A stretch of DNA of 64,000 nt from Aldrovandia affinis (taxonomy: Eukaryota > Chordata > Actinopteri > Notacanthiformes > Halosauridae): NCBI GenBank assembly GCA_029706075.1, contig JAINUG010000052.1:175001-239000 (forward strand), given 5' to 3'. The position numbers were made by a program, and so were the translations under genes. Position 1 is the stretch's first letter, and each line of letters starts with the position of its first letter. The notes under the pieces are model-generated. The model had not been told where the DNA came from and did no database searches. It saw nothing but the letters and a program-made list of their open reading frames with translations. Positions 22,041 through 31,274 of the stretch are shown here, piece after piece.

Positions 22041-22396
22041 ATACTTACACACACACACACAATTACACACACACTTGTACATATGCATGTATTTATACAT
22101 ATATATACGTATGTGCGCACATATACATCCAGGCATGCACATGCATACACAACCACATACTTATACACACACACAAAGCGCAATTGCACACGCATGTGTA
22201 CACACTCAGTGTTTCTTTTTTAAATTAATTAATTAATTTACTTCGATGAAATTGTAATTACTGTCATTCATATGCAAGAATGGATCATGATTGACTTTGA
22301 TATGTAAACCTGATCAATGTATTGTATGTTAAATGTTGTCTATTGTTTCATGTCATGTATGACTATTGTTGTATACATTTTTCTTTTATGAAAAAA

Positions 22397-22779
22397 ATTC
22401 TTGCAAAACAAAAAAGGATGGGTAATCAGGGAAACTCAAATACATAGAGTCCACAATCCGTTTCGTTGTCCAAGTTCGTAATCCAAAGTCGAAATCCAAT
22501 GCAGTTTCTCAATCAATCCAAAGTCGGTACACAATCAGCAATCCAGAAAACAATTCTTCCAAGGACACAAAACACCAATCTACTCCCTCCCAATGTGACA
22601 TAACAGTCCTTTAAATACACTTCCAAATTGCCTTTAGCTGCCCGCAGTCCTTATTTCTTCACTTGGTTCAGGTGTGGGACTGCAGGTTGCTGGGAACTGT
22701 AGTCTTTCGGGCCTTAGTGGCTCCTAAGAGTTAAAGAGGCAGGCAGCCATTTCCTCGTCCTGCCCCTTGGAATGCCACA
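22397..22779 (-). repeat. 3' LTR of the non-autonomous element, remaining part
   Basis: This part aligns with 24806-25154. It has about 50 bp (near 22440-22495) that is absent from, or shortened in, the other LTR. Its outer edge in element orientation is TGTGGCATTCC, immediately after the polypurine tract. Confidence 0.85.
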
Positions 22780-22792
22780 CACCCTCCTCTTC
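22780..22792 (-). other. Candidate polypurine tract
   Basis: The minus strand reads GAAGAGGAGGGTG directly before TGTGGCATTCC, the start of the 3' LTR. It sets the element orientation as minus. Confidence 0.7.
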
Positions 22793-23490
22793 AGCTCTGA
22801 CCTAGGGAGGGCTGAGTGGCCCATGTCTAAAGTCCACCAGGAGAGCCACCATGTCCAGGTCCACTCAGGAAGTGTCCCCCCTAGATCAAATGTCCATACT
22901 CCATCGCCACCATTCACCTCCTGTAAAAGCATCTGCAAACCATTAGGAAATGGTGCAAGTTGCTCACCTTTTATGCCACCAAATGGCCACATGTGAGTAC
23001 AGGCTCTGGGCTCCACGGACAGACAATCACCCCTCGGGCTCTGTGCTCCACCAGCCGTCCATGGCTCCTCCAGTGAACTTTGTGCCATTTCAGAATCCGT
23101 GCTCCTCTTTTTGGCCTTTTCTGCCACTTCCATTTTGATTCCAGGTGGTAAGGTGTGGTAACCGGGGAGAACATGCTCTTCAAAACAGAATTAGCTTCAT
23201 CCTTTGATTTATTCTCCACATTTGAATTTCTTGTCCATAAACGTTTTATATGACCATTCCCTTTAAATTTACGCCTGTTCCTTATCTTCAGGTGAGAACC
23301 TCAAAAAAATGTTTGCGGTCTTTTCAACTTTAGGGACAGAGGTGGACTCACCACGTCAGGAGATGGTCGGGTGTTCCACCCGGCTTCAGCCATCGCCAAG
23401 AGGCTTTCCTCCACACTATGGTCCCACCATAACTCCTCCTCAGCATACTGCTCCTCTAATCCCCTTCCAAGGTCCCGCAATGCTGAGTTG

Positions 23491-24312
23491 TTAATTTTGT
23501 ACTTGAAGCGGAGTTTCGGTTTGGATCTTAAAGACCTCACAAAATGATATCACTGTAACCTGGTGCTGGGCTTCTTTTTTGTCCAGCCTCTCCAGCTGCA
23601 CCTCCAGCTCCCGCCTTCTCTCTCTCTCCTGCTCCGCTCGGCTCCAGAGGTTCTTTGCCTCGGATGCTGCTGCCCTCAGCTCCAATCTGTGGGCCTCCAC
23701 ACACCTCACCTCATTGCTAAGAGATGCTTTGGTATTCTCCAGCCCCATAGCCATTTTCCCAATCTCCGTCAGGCAGCTGCGGTGCTCCTCCTGCAATTTC
23801 TCCATGGCCACCAGGTGGCGCTCCTCTGAGGTCTCCAACTCAGTCTTCTTCCTGTTCAGTTCAGTCTGGGAATTCTTGAGCTCCTTCTGAAACTCCTGGT
23901 TTCCCTGCTGCAGACACTGAATCGCCTCCTTGCCACACTGCTCCTGCACCTCCAACACCGACAGCACCTCCTTGAGCTCCCCAAGCTGCCTTGCTTGTCC
24001 TTTTAGTTGGATCTTTAGCTCTTCCAACTGACCGTCCTTACCCTGAAGGATCTGGGACTGCGTTTGCAGTTCTACAATCAACTTCCTGACTTCAATCTGG
24101 GATTTATTTTCTCTGGCTTGCGCACGCTGCAATTCATTCCGTAGCTCTTGAACCTCCTGGAGTGTCACTCTCCATCGGCCCTCAACAATGGAAGCCCGCC
24201 TCTGGTTCTTCACCAGTTCTTCCTTCTGGTCATCACAATGCTGCTTTAGGTTTGTCATCTCCTCCTTGTGGACCTTCCTTAAAGCTTGCACCTCTCCTAA
24301 AGCTGCCTCCAA
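23491..24312 (-). pseudogene. Coiled-coil gag-like ORF of the non-autonomous LTR element
   Basis: About 273 codons are open, but the nominal start is TTG and an in-frame TGA lies just upstream (near 24316). The upstream 24320-24650 also reads protein-like in another frame (MVLFDPGWMLDPKIFSWLE, then LIKWSLAVYAAWNMV), so the original protein was longer and the copy is decayed. The frame is rich in E, Q, K and L heptads (for example LQEVQELRNELQRAQ and LEVQLERLDKKEAQHQ), indicating a long coiled coil, with no zinc knuckle seen. Its place between primer-site candidate and polypurine tract argues for a structural or gag-like role. A captured host coiled-coil sequence is the alternative. Confidence 0.6.
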
Positions 24313-24693
24313 AACAGCTCATCTCTCTGCCATTTTGGCCGCCCTTCACTGGGTTGGTGACCATATTCCATGCAGCATATACAGCAAGACTCCACTTTAT
24401 CAGTTGGGCCTGCTTCTTGTCCTAAGCCTCTTGATGCATCTCAAACATCACCTTAGACACTGCAGACAGGCTCTTCCTCAGGAAAAGTGGGCACTCCTCC
24501 AGTGTCCATCTTTGGGTGGGCTCTGGCGACCTCAGGAAAGCGGCTATCACCGCTCTTTGCTCCTAAGTCAAGTGTTTTCTCCCATCTTTCTCTAGCCAGG
24601 AGAAGATTTTTGGATCCAACATCCACCCCGGGTCAAAAAGCACCATTTTAATGTTTTGTTGTACTACCTCCTCTTGCCTATAGGTGATGCCCT

Positions 24694-24712
24694 CTGCCCA
24701 CATTCTCTACCA
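24694..24712 (-). other. Candidate primer-binding site
   Basis: Immediately after the 5' LTR, which ends CCCCAAGGGACA on the minus strand, the sequence reads TGGTAGAGAATGTGGGCAG. A TGG start is expected for a tRNA-primed element. The tRNA was not identified. Confidence 0.5.
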
Positions 24713-25154
24713 TGTCCCTTGGGGTGGGGTGACATCCCAGGACCTTTTCAGAGGGCACAGGCAAGTGAATAATCCGGAGGAGGCAGTATTTTAAACAAAA
24801 CAATAATTCTTGACAAAACAAAAAAGGATGGGTAATCGGGGAAACTCAAATACATACAATGCAGTTCCTCATTAAATCCAAAGTTGCTGCACAATCAGCA
24901 ATCCAGAAAACAATTATTCCAAACACTCTCCCAAACACTCTCCAAAACACCAACATATTCCCTCCCAATGTGACATAACAGTCCTTTAAATACACTTCCA
25001 AATTGCCTTCAGCTGCCAGCAGTCCTCGTTTCTTCACTTGGTTCAGGTGTGGGACTGCAGGCTGCTGGTAACTGTAGTCTTTTGGGCCTTAGTGGCTCCA
25101 AAGAGTTAAAGAGGCAGGCAGCCATTTCTTTGTCCTGCCCCTTGGCATGCCACA
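24713..25154 (-). repeat. 5' LTR of the non-autonomous element (442 bp)
   Basis: Intact TG...CA LTR, matching the split copy on the left with scattered substitutions and one indel of about 50 bp. Confidence 0.85.
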
Positions 25155-25262
25155 GTATGTTTGTGCGTGAGTGTGTGTATGTGTGACTGTGTGTCTGTGT
25201 GTTTGTGCATGAGTCTGTGTATGTGTGAATGTGTGTGTGCATGCGTATGACATGTATGAACA
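25155..25262. repeat. GT-rich microsatellite
   Basis: GTGTGTATGTGTGACTGTGT-type sequence continuing the composition found at 18565-18625. It is probably the right half of the microsatellite split by the LTR element. Confidence 0.8.
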
Positions 25263-25341
25263 CACTCATGTTCGCGTATTATGTCAGAACGCAGCATAAG
25301 AGGGACACCACTCGCCCGTGCCACAGGCCCCAAAGTCTCAC

Positions 25342-25447
25342 CTTTGAACGACAGGTGCACTCTGGGAGCAGATCGCTGGTTTCCGTGGATACCGCCGACG
25401 CATAATCCCAGAAGGACGAGACGGAGGAGGTGTGGAGCTGCTGCCAT
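25342..25447 (-). CDS. sema3f: Class 3 semaphorin (SEMA3F-like), coding exon 1 with signal peptide
   Basis: It starts at an ATG in a good context (TTGCCATGG) and encodes 35 codons plus one base. The first ~22 residues (MAAAPHLLRLVLLGLCVGG...) are a typical secretory signal peptide. Then comes SAPRVHLSFK, matching the PRVRLSFK that opens mature SEMA3F and precedes the sema domain. The donor is TTCAAAG|GTGAGAC. The leftover G joins AG from the 3835-3995 exon to give glutamate, matching the KEL of the family. A possible 5'UTR acceptor, TTTTTTTGATAG|TTACTAG, would extend the exon to 25478, with non-coding 5' exons further right. Confidence 0.92.
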
Positions 25448-25639
25448 GGCAACCGGATGTGTGGGTAACCACTAGTAACTATCAAAAAAAGAGAGAGGAA
25501 GAAGAGAAGAGGTTAATCAGCCACCCATACTGAACATACATGTTATTCAAAATAATCATTTTGCATATCCAGCCATCTGGAAAAAGCTGCAATCTACTTC
25601 AGGACAAGCAATTTTGCTAACACTTTTGTTATTGTTGGT

Positions 25640-25703
25640 TGTGGTTATTATTATTGTTATTATTATTATTCATAATAATAATAATAATCATAATAATAAT
25701 AAT
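25640..25703. repeat. (ATT)n/(AAT)n palindromic microsatellite
   Basis: TTATTATTATT runs directly into AATAATAATAAT, giving a self-complementary AT tract. Confidence 0.9.
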
Positions 25704-26053
25704 AAACTTGCATGGTGTTTCTGATGTATTAAAAACAACTAAAAATATCAGGAATAACATTAATCATACAAACAGATTAGACATAAAAACAGATAGCACC
25801 ATAAACACTGAAGTATTATCTCAATAACTCACTCTGGTACAACTGACCTGTAAATCAGTGGTTCTCAACCTCGGGCCTGGGGACCCACTGTGTATGCTGG
25901 TTTTCGTTCCAGCCATAAATGCAACCTCTGAATTGTAACTAGCAGTTAATTGTTATTAATTAGACACTTTTAATTTCAATTAAAGAATGATTTACTCTCT
26001 TACGGCCATATTATATCACAAATAGCTATGCTATGCCATGAACAATAAATGTC

Positions 26054-26576
26054 CCATATCGTCACCTTCTTAAAATAATGACCTAAGTCATTTTTTGAGG
26101 AAACATTTTTTGCCTAAGTCATCTCTTCATGATGCTGGCCACCTCTGGTAAAATCGCCTACATCCTTAATTGAAAAGATCATGCTGTTCCTACCCTGGTA
26201 GTATAATGGCCTACGTCAAGAGTGTGACTTATTTTTTGCCTAAGTCACAAGACAATGTGACTTAGGCAATTTTACAAGCTTTCAAGATGGTGGCTGCTTG
26301 CCTAAGTCACTTACTCCAGAAGTAATTTGGCCTAAGTCAGGTTTAAAATTGCCTAAGTCACAACAGCATGTTCGTAAATTGGTAATCTAATCCTCTTGTG
26401 TTACATAATTGACAGACAATTGTATGTCAATAGTCATATATTGTCATAACCTTTTTGTGTGAAATGATTAATAAATGTCATATATTCTACATTTGGTTCA
26501 GTTTGTTAAGTTTTTTGAAAAACTTGAAAATATGACTTAGGCCATTATTTCAAGAAGGTGACGATATTCACATTCC
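26054..26576. mobile_element. Nested MITE with TCGTCACCTTCTT ends and CCTAAGTCA repeats
   Basis: The left ATATCGTCACCTTCTTAAAA / TAATGACCTAAGTCAT is mirrored at the right by ATGACTTAGGCCATTATTTC / AAGAAGGTGACGATAT. Inside, TGCCTAAGTCA or its complement recurs about eight times in both orientations. It is about 520 bp with no ORF, inside the hAT element. Confidence 0.72.
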
Positions 26577-26732
26577 AGGACTTCATCAGTCAGATCAAAT
26601 AATGCTTTCACTTTCTGTAATGTGCTGTATGACACGATTCCTTTAGAAAGGTTAACTTTTTAATTGATTCAGTTACAGACTGGCAGGTAAAATCAGCGGG
26701 GGCATAATTGAAAGTGTGGACCCCTGGGTCCT

Positions 26733-26890
26733 GTCTCATGAAGCAGGATTAGTGGGTTAGTGAGCTAACTTTGGGCTTAACCCTGAGTTTTCGGTCTCAC
26801 AACTGTGGCTCACTTTTAACTGGGTTGCATCGCCATGGTAACTTATGACCCAAACCTAACCTGCTCCGGAGTAGCGTGAGACAGGTTAGC
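26733..26890. mobile_element. Small inverted-repeat element (CCTGTCTCA...TGAGACAGG)
   Basis: CCTGTCTCATGAAGCAGGATT at the left is matched by an inverted copy ending GTGAGACAGGTTAG at the right. The inner part is rich in GGTTAG/CTAACC motifs. Exact ends are uncertain. Confidence 0.4.
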
Positions 26891-27939
26891 CGTAATTGCC
26901 TTTGTTAGGCAATTATATATATATATATATGACACAAACCTATTTGTTTTAATAAATACAACTATATGCACACTGCGCTTGTCTCATGTTTTATAACTTT
27001 CTTAAGTGAATGACACAAATGAGTAACAATAGGCTAATGACTTTATGGAGCCGGAGTTCAAGATTACCTGAAAGAAAAAAAACTTATCCGTTCCGAGCCT
27101 CTGCCCCTTGTAGATTCTGCCGTTTGCAAAGTTTACATTCCACTTTTTTGGGATCGTCCGCGACTAAAACGAAATGCTGCCATACTCCAAATTTTTTCTT
27201 TGACATTATGTTCTTAGGTTATATTGAAATGAGTAATTAAAGTATGCCTATATCACTAATCTTAAATGTAGGCAAATTTTTGGCTACAATTAAAATGCAC
27301 ATTCGCGTGCCTAAAACAAGAAGGATACAAAATAGGCTACATGAAAGGGGGTGTTACATATGTTAGTTATAAATATATAAACCATACAATTAGCAAAACA
27401 CATTTATTATCAAATGTTACTTTTATTAGTTTTGCAGAATTATTCACAACATTACTATTACCTTAACTGCCTAATATAATTTAAAGAGAACATATATACT
27501 GTAGGCCTAGCTATGTTAAGAGGGAAGGACTGTCACTGTCATACCCGCAGCATCCAGAATGGATTATTCTACTGACAAGCGCGCCGAACTGTGGCGCGAA
27601 TCTAGGTGTCTCATGCTGCGTGGAGAAATTTTTTATTTTGCGCGACTGCTCGACCAAAACAAATCTCGGTCGACCAACAGCCCATCAACCAAACAATCGA
27701 CCAGTCGACTAAATGGGGTCAGGTCACTGAAACTAAACTATTTGTGGAAAATGAAGAGTTCAATGACAACGAGCAATTGGCAATGAGCCAAACCTGCATT
27801 GTGTTAAAATAAGTTTAAAGAAATAAATGACGGTAGAACTTTTCAACAACCTTAATTCACTAAGAGATTGGCTGTGAAAGAAAACCAGCATACGCAGTGA
27901 GTCCCCAGGACTGAGGGTGAGAGCCACTGCTGTAAAGTC

Positions 27940-29080
27940 TACAGGGTGCCTGCTAAACAAAGACTAGGGTGAATATGAGGAAGAGTCCTGTCTCTGAAGC
28001 CGTTTCGGAGTCCTCTGTCCTAACCGTGTTAGAGGCCCTGGCAGCTTTAATCACACATCTTGTTAACTCAATAACTGAATGTGCATCTAAATAACTCTTC
28101 TGTTTAAGACCTGGAACTAGTCTTGTTCCTCTTCTATGTACTCTGCACAAGGCGGTTTTCGTCTCTTTACTGAAACGCAGGAAGTGCAATCATGTCAAAA
28201 ACAGTGAATAGTACACTTGGGCTCAAACAAATCAGTGGTGGAAGTTGTGGGAGGGGCTCTGCGTTTCTCGGTCTTGGCGTGGTGAGGGGGGGTCTGTCAC
28301 TCGGGAGGAAAAGACGGCATTAATCGCTCCTTATGAAACGTCATCCCACAAAGCAGATTAGAAAAGTATGCGCTGGGGAACTGAAATTGCTTGAATTCTG
28401 CTGCTAAATCCGGGGGTGGGGTGTGGGGGGGAAGCAAATCCCTGTCATACTCTCAGCTCCCACAGCATCAGCCAGCGAGGGGAGGGGGGAGAACAGTGTT
28501 GCTGATTTGCATACACTCCTCTGTGGGCAGAACACAGACCCCGGGTCAGTTCAGGCGAGGTCAGGGTTTGGGGAAGATCACTCTGGATGCTGGAGTCAGA
28601 GCTTCCGGGTCTGGCCCAAATGCTTGAACAAAATGAGCCAAATTCATTACTGTGCACATCATATCCATAATTAAAACCAGCCCAAAAAGTAACCCCCACC
28701 CACAACCATTGTTTACAGGACTTCAGTGTGAAACCAGCTCGATGTGCGGTGAAAAGTGCAAATGGTCCTGGTCTGGTCTCCCCTGTCATCGCTCCGGCGC
28801 AGCCAGGGCCAGCAGAGTGCCTCTGACAAGATAACGTTTTTATCAGAAACGCTAACGTCTCCCGTCAGAACACGGCTTTCTACAGTCACCGCTGCTTTTG
28901 TTCCGCATTTACAGTTCTCCCCTCTGATATACAAACCCTGCGTGTGAGTTGTCAAAACCAAACCAAATCCAGAAACATACAGATCCTCGCCGCTGCACAC
29001 TTCAGTTCAGATGAAGAGCCTTTTTAACAGGAATCCCTGATCGAAAGATCAGTTGATTTGTTTTTGGTTGAGCGGAACAG
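27940..29080. other. No gene recognised upstream of semaphorin exon 1
   Basis: Mixed composition with some GC-rich stretches (28250-28600). It could hold non-coding 5' exons or regulatory sites of the semaphorin gene, but nothing can be shown by eye. Confidence 0.4.
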
Positions 29081-29086
29081 CAGAGT

Positions 29087-31271
29087 GGTTAATACTGCAC
29101 TGGAGCTCTATCAGAGTGGTTAACACTGTATTGGAACTCTATCAGAGTGGTTACACTGCACTGGAGCTCTATCAGAGTGGTTACACTGCACTGGAGCTCT
29201 ATCAGAGTGGTTACACTGCACTGGAACTCTATCAGAGTGGTTACACTGCACTGGAGCTCTATCAGAGTGGTTACACTGCACTGGAGCTTTATCAGAGTGG
29301 TTAATACTGCACTGGAGCTCTATCAGAGTGGTTAACACTGTACTGGAGCTCTATCAGAGTAGTTAATACTGCACTGGAGCTCTATCAGAGTGGTTAACAC
29401 TGTACTGGAGCTCTATCAGAGTGGTTAATACTGCACTGGAGCTCTATCAGAGTGGTTAATACTGCACTGGAGCTCTATCAGAGTGGTTACACTGCACTGG
29501 AACTCTATCAGAGTGGTTACACTGCACTGGAACTCTATCAGAGTGGTTACACTGCACTGGAGCTCTATCCGAGTGGTTACACTGCACTGGAGCTCTATCA
29601 GAGTGGTTAATACTGCACTGGAGCTCTATCAGAGTGGTTAACACTGCACTGCAGCTCTATCAGAGTGGTTACACTGCACTGGAGCTCTATCAGAGTGGTT
29701 AACACTGTACTGGAGCTCTATCAGAGTGGTTACACTGCACTGGAGCTTTATCAGAGTGGTTACACTGCACTGTAGCTCTATCAGAGTGGTTACACTGCAC
29801 TGTAGCTCTATCAGAGTGGTTACACTGCACTGGAGCTTTATCAGAGTGGTTAATACTGCACTGGAGCTCTATCAGAGTGGTTAACACTGTACTGGAGCTC
29901 TATCAGAGTGGTTAATACTGCACTGGAGCTCTATCAGAGTGGTTACACTGCACTGGAGCTCTATCAGAGTGGTTAACACTGTACTGGAACTCTATCAGAG
30001 TGGTTACACTGCACTGGAACTCTATCAGAGTGGTTACACTGCACTGGAACTCTATCAGAGTGGTTACACTGCACTGGAGCTCTATCAGAGTGGTTACACT
30101 GCACTGGAGCTTTATCAGAGTGGTTAATACTGCACTGGAGCTCTATCAGAGTGGTTAACACTGTACTGGAGCTCTATCAGAGTGGTTAATACTGCACTGG
30201 AGCTCTATCAGAGTGGTTAATACTGCACTGGAGCTCTATCAGAGTGGTTAACACTGTACTGGAGCTCTATCAGAGTGGTTAATACTGCACTGGAGCTCTA
30301 TCAGAGTGGTTAACACTGTACTGGAGCTCTCTCAGAGTGGTTAATACTGCACTGGAGCTCTATCAGAGTGGTTACACTGCACTGGAGCTCTATCAGAGTG
30401 GTTAATACTGCACTGGAGCTCTATCAGAGTGATTAACACTGCACTGGAGCTCTATCAGAGTGGTTAATACTGTACTGTAGCTCTATCAGAGTGGTTAACA
30501 CTGCACTGTAGCTCTATCAGAGTGGTTACACTGCACTGGAACTCTATCAGAGTGGTTTACACTGCACTGGAGCTCTATCAGAGTGGTTAACACTGCACTG
30601 GAGCTCTATCAGAGTGGTTAACACTGTACTGGAGCTCTATCAGAGTGGTTACACTGCACTGGAGCTCTATCAGAGTGGTTACACTGCACTGGAGCTTTAT
30701 CAGAGTGGTTACACTGCACTGGAGCTCTATCAGAGTGGTTAACACTGTACTGGAGCTCTATCAGAGTGGTTAATACTGCACTGGAGCTCTATCAGAGTGG
30801 TTAACACTGTACTGGAGCTCTATCCGAGTGGTTAATACTGCACTGGAGCTCTATCAGAGTGATTAACACTGTATTGGAACTCTATCAGAGTGGTTACACT
30901 GCACTGGAACTCTATCAGAGTGGTTACACTGCACTGGAGCTCTATCAGAGTGGTTACACTGCACTGGAGCTCTATCAGAGTGGTTAACACTGTACTGGAG
31001 CTTTATCAGAGTGGTTAATACTGCACTGGAGCTCTATCAGAGTGGTTAACACTGTACTGGAGCTCTATCCGAGTGGTTAACACTGTACTGGAGCTCTATC
31101 AGAGTGGTTAACACTGTACTGGAGCTTTATCAGAGTGGTTAATACTGCACTGGAGCTCTATCAGAGTGGTTAATACTGCACTGGAGCTCTATCAGAGTGG
31201 TTAACACTGCACTGGAGCTCTATCAGAGTGGTTAATACTGCACTGGAGCTCTACCAGAGTGGTTAACACTG
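29087..31271. repeat. Large minisatellite, unit 30-31 bp, about 70 copies
   Basis: Unit GAGTGGTTACACTGCACTGG / AGCTCTATCA. Two main variants alternate: a 30-bp form with GGTTACACTG and a 31-bp form with GGTTAATACTG or GGTTAACACTG. Other variants are GTACTGG, GAACTCT, GAGCTTT and ATCCGAG. Blocks of variants recur in the same order, implying higher-order duplication. Short 62-72-residue frames appear where only 30-bp units occur in a row, and they are not genes. Confidence 0.98.
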
Positions 31272-31274
31272 TGG

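Larger units (their letters stand above)
18728..22396 (+). mobile_element. L1/Tx1-like LINE inserted in the 3' LTR
   Basis: It is 5'-truncated and starts inside the reverse-transcriptase domain. It ends in an A-rich stretch (ATGAAAAAAATTC) at the point where the LTR resumes. The LTR halves rejoin cleanly when compared with the intact copy at 24790-24830. It contains two later insertions (19809-20323 and 21750-22040) and CA-rich tracts at about 21651-21735 and 22047-22207. Confidence 0.88.
18632..25154 (-). mobile_element. Non-autonomous LTR retrotransposon, interrupted by a nested LINE
   Basis: Near-identical LTRs, both TG...CA, bound the element: TGTCCCTTGGGGTGGGGTGA at 18632 and 24713, and CCCCTTGG(A/C)ATGCCACA at 22779 and 25154. 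On the minus strand the 5' LTR (24713-25154) is followed by TGGTAGAGAATGTGGGCAG, a primer-binding-site candidate. The 3' LTR is preceded by the purine tract GAAGAGGAGGGTG (22780-22792). The internal part (22780-24712, about 1.9 kb) has a coiled-coil gag-like frame and no protease, reverse transcriptase or integrase. Both outer flanks are GT-rich, which suggests insertion into one microsatellite. Confidence 0.82.
25856..27929. mobile_element. hAT-type DNA transposon, non-autonomous or decayed
   Basis: Long imperfect terminal repeats: CAGTGGTTCTCAACCTCGGG / CCTGGGGACCCACTGTGTAT at the left, and the complementary CAGTGGCTCTCACCCTCAGT at the right. The likely 8-bp duplication has one mismatch (CTGTAAAT at 25848, CTGTAAAG at 27930). 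The CAGTGGTTCTCAA end is typical of Charlie-like hAT elements. No transposase domain was recognised in the 2-kb interior, which contains at least two smaller inverted-repeat elements. Confidence 0.78.

Noticed and set aside
23491-24312. Host coiled-coil protein gene
   Set aside because: It lies between LTRs with primer-site and polypurine signals, has an upstream in-frame stop and lacks splice sites. An element ORF is the better reading.
29087-31271. CRISPR-like regular array
   Set aside because: Units are head-to-tail with no unique spacers and lie in vertebrate-type DNA. It is a minisatellite.
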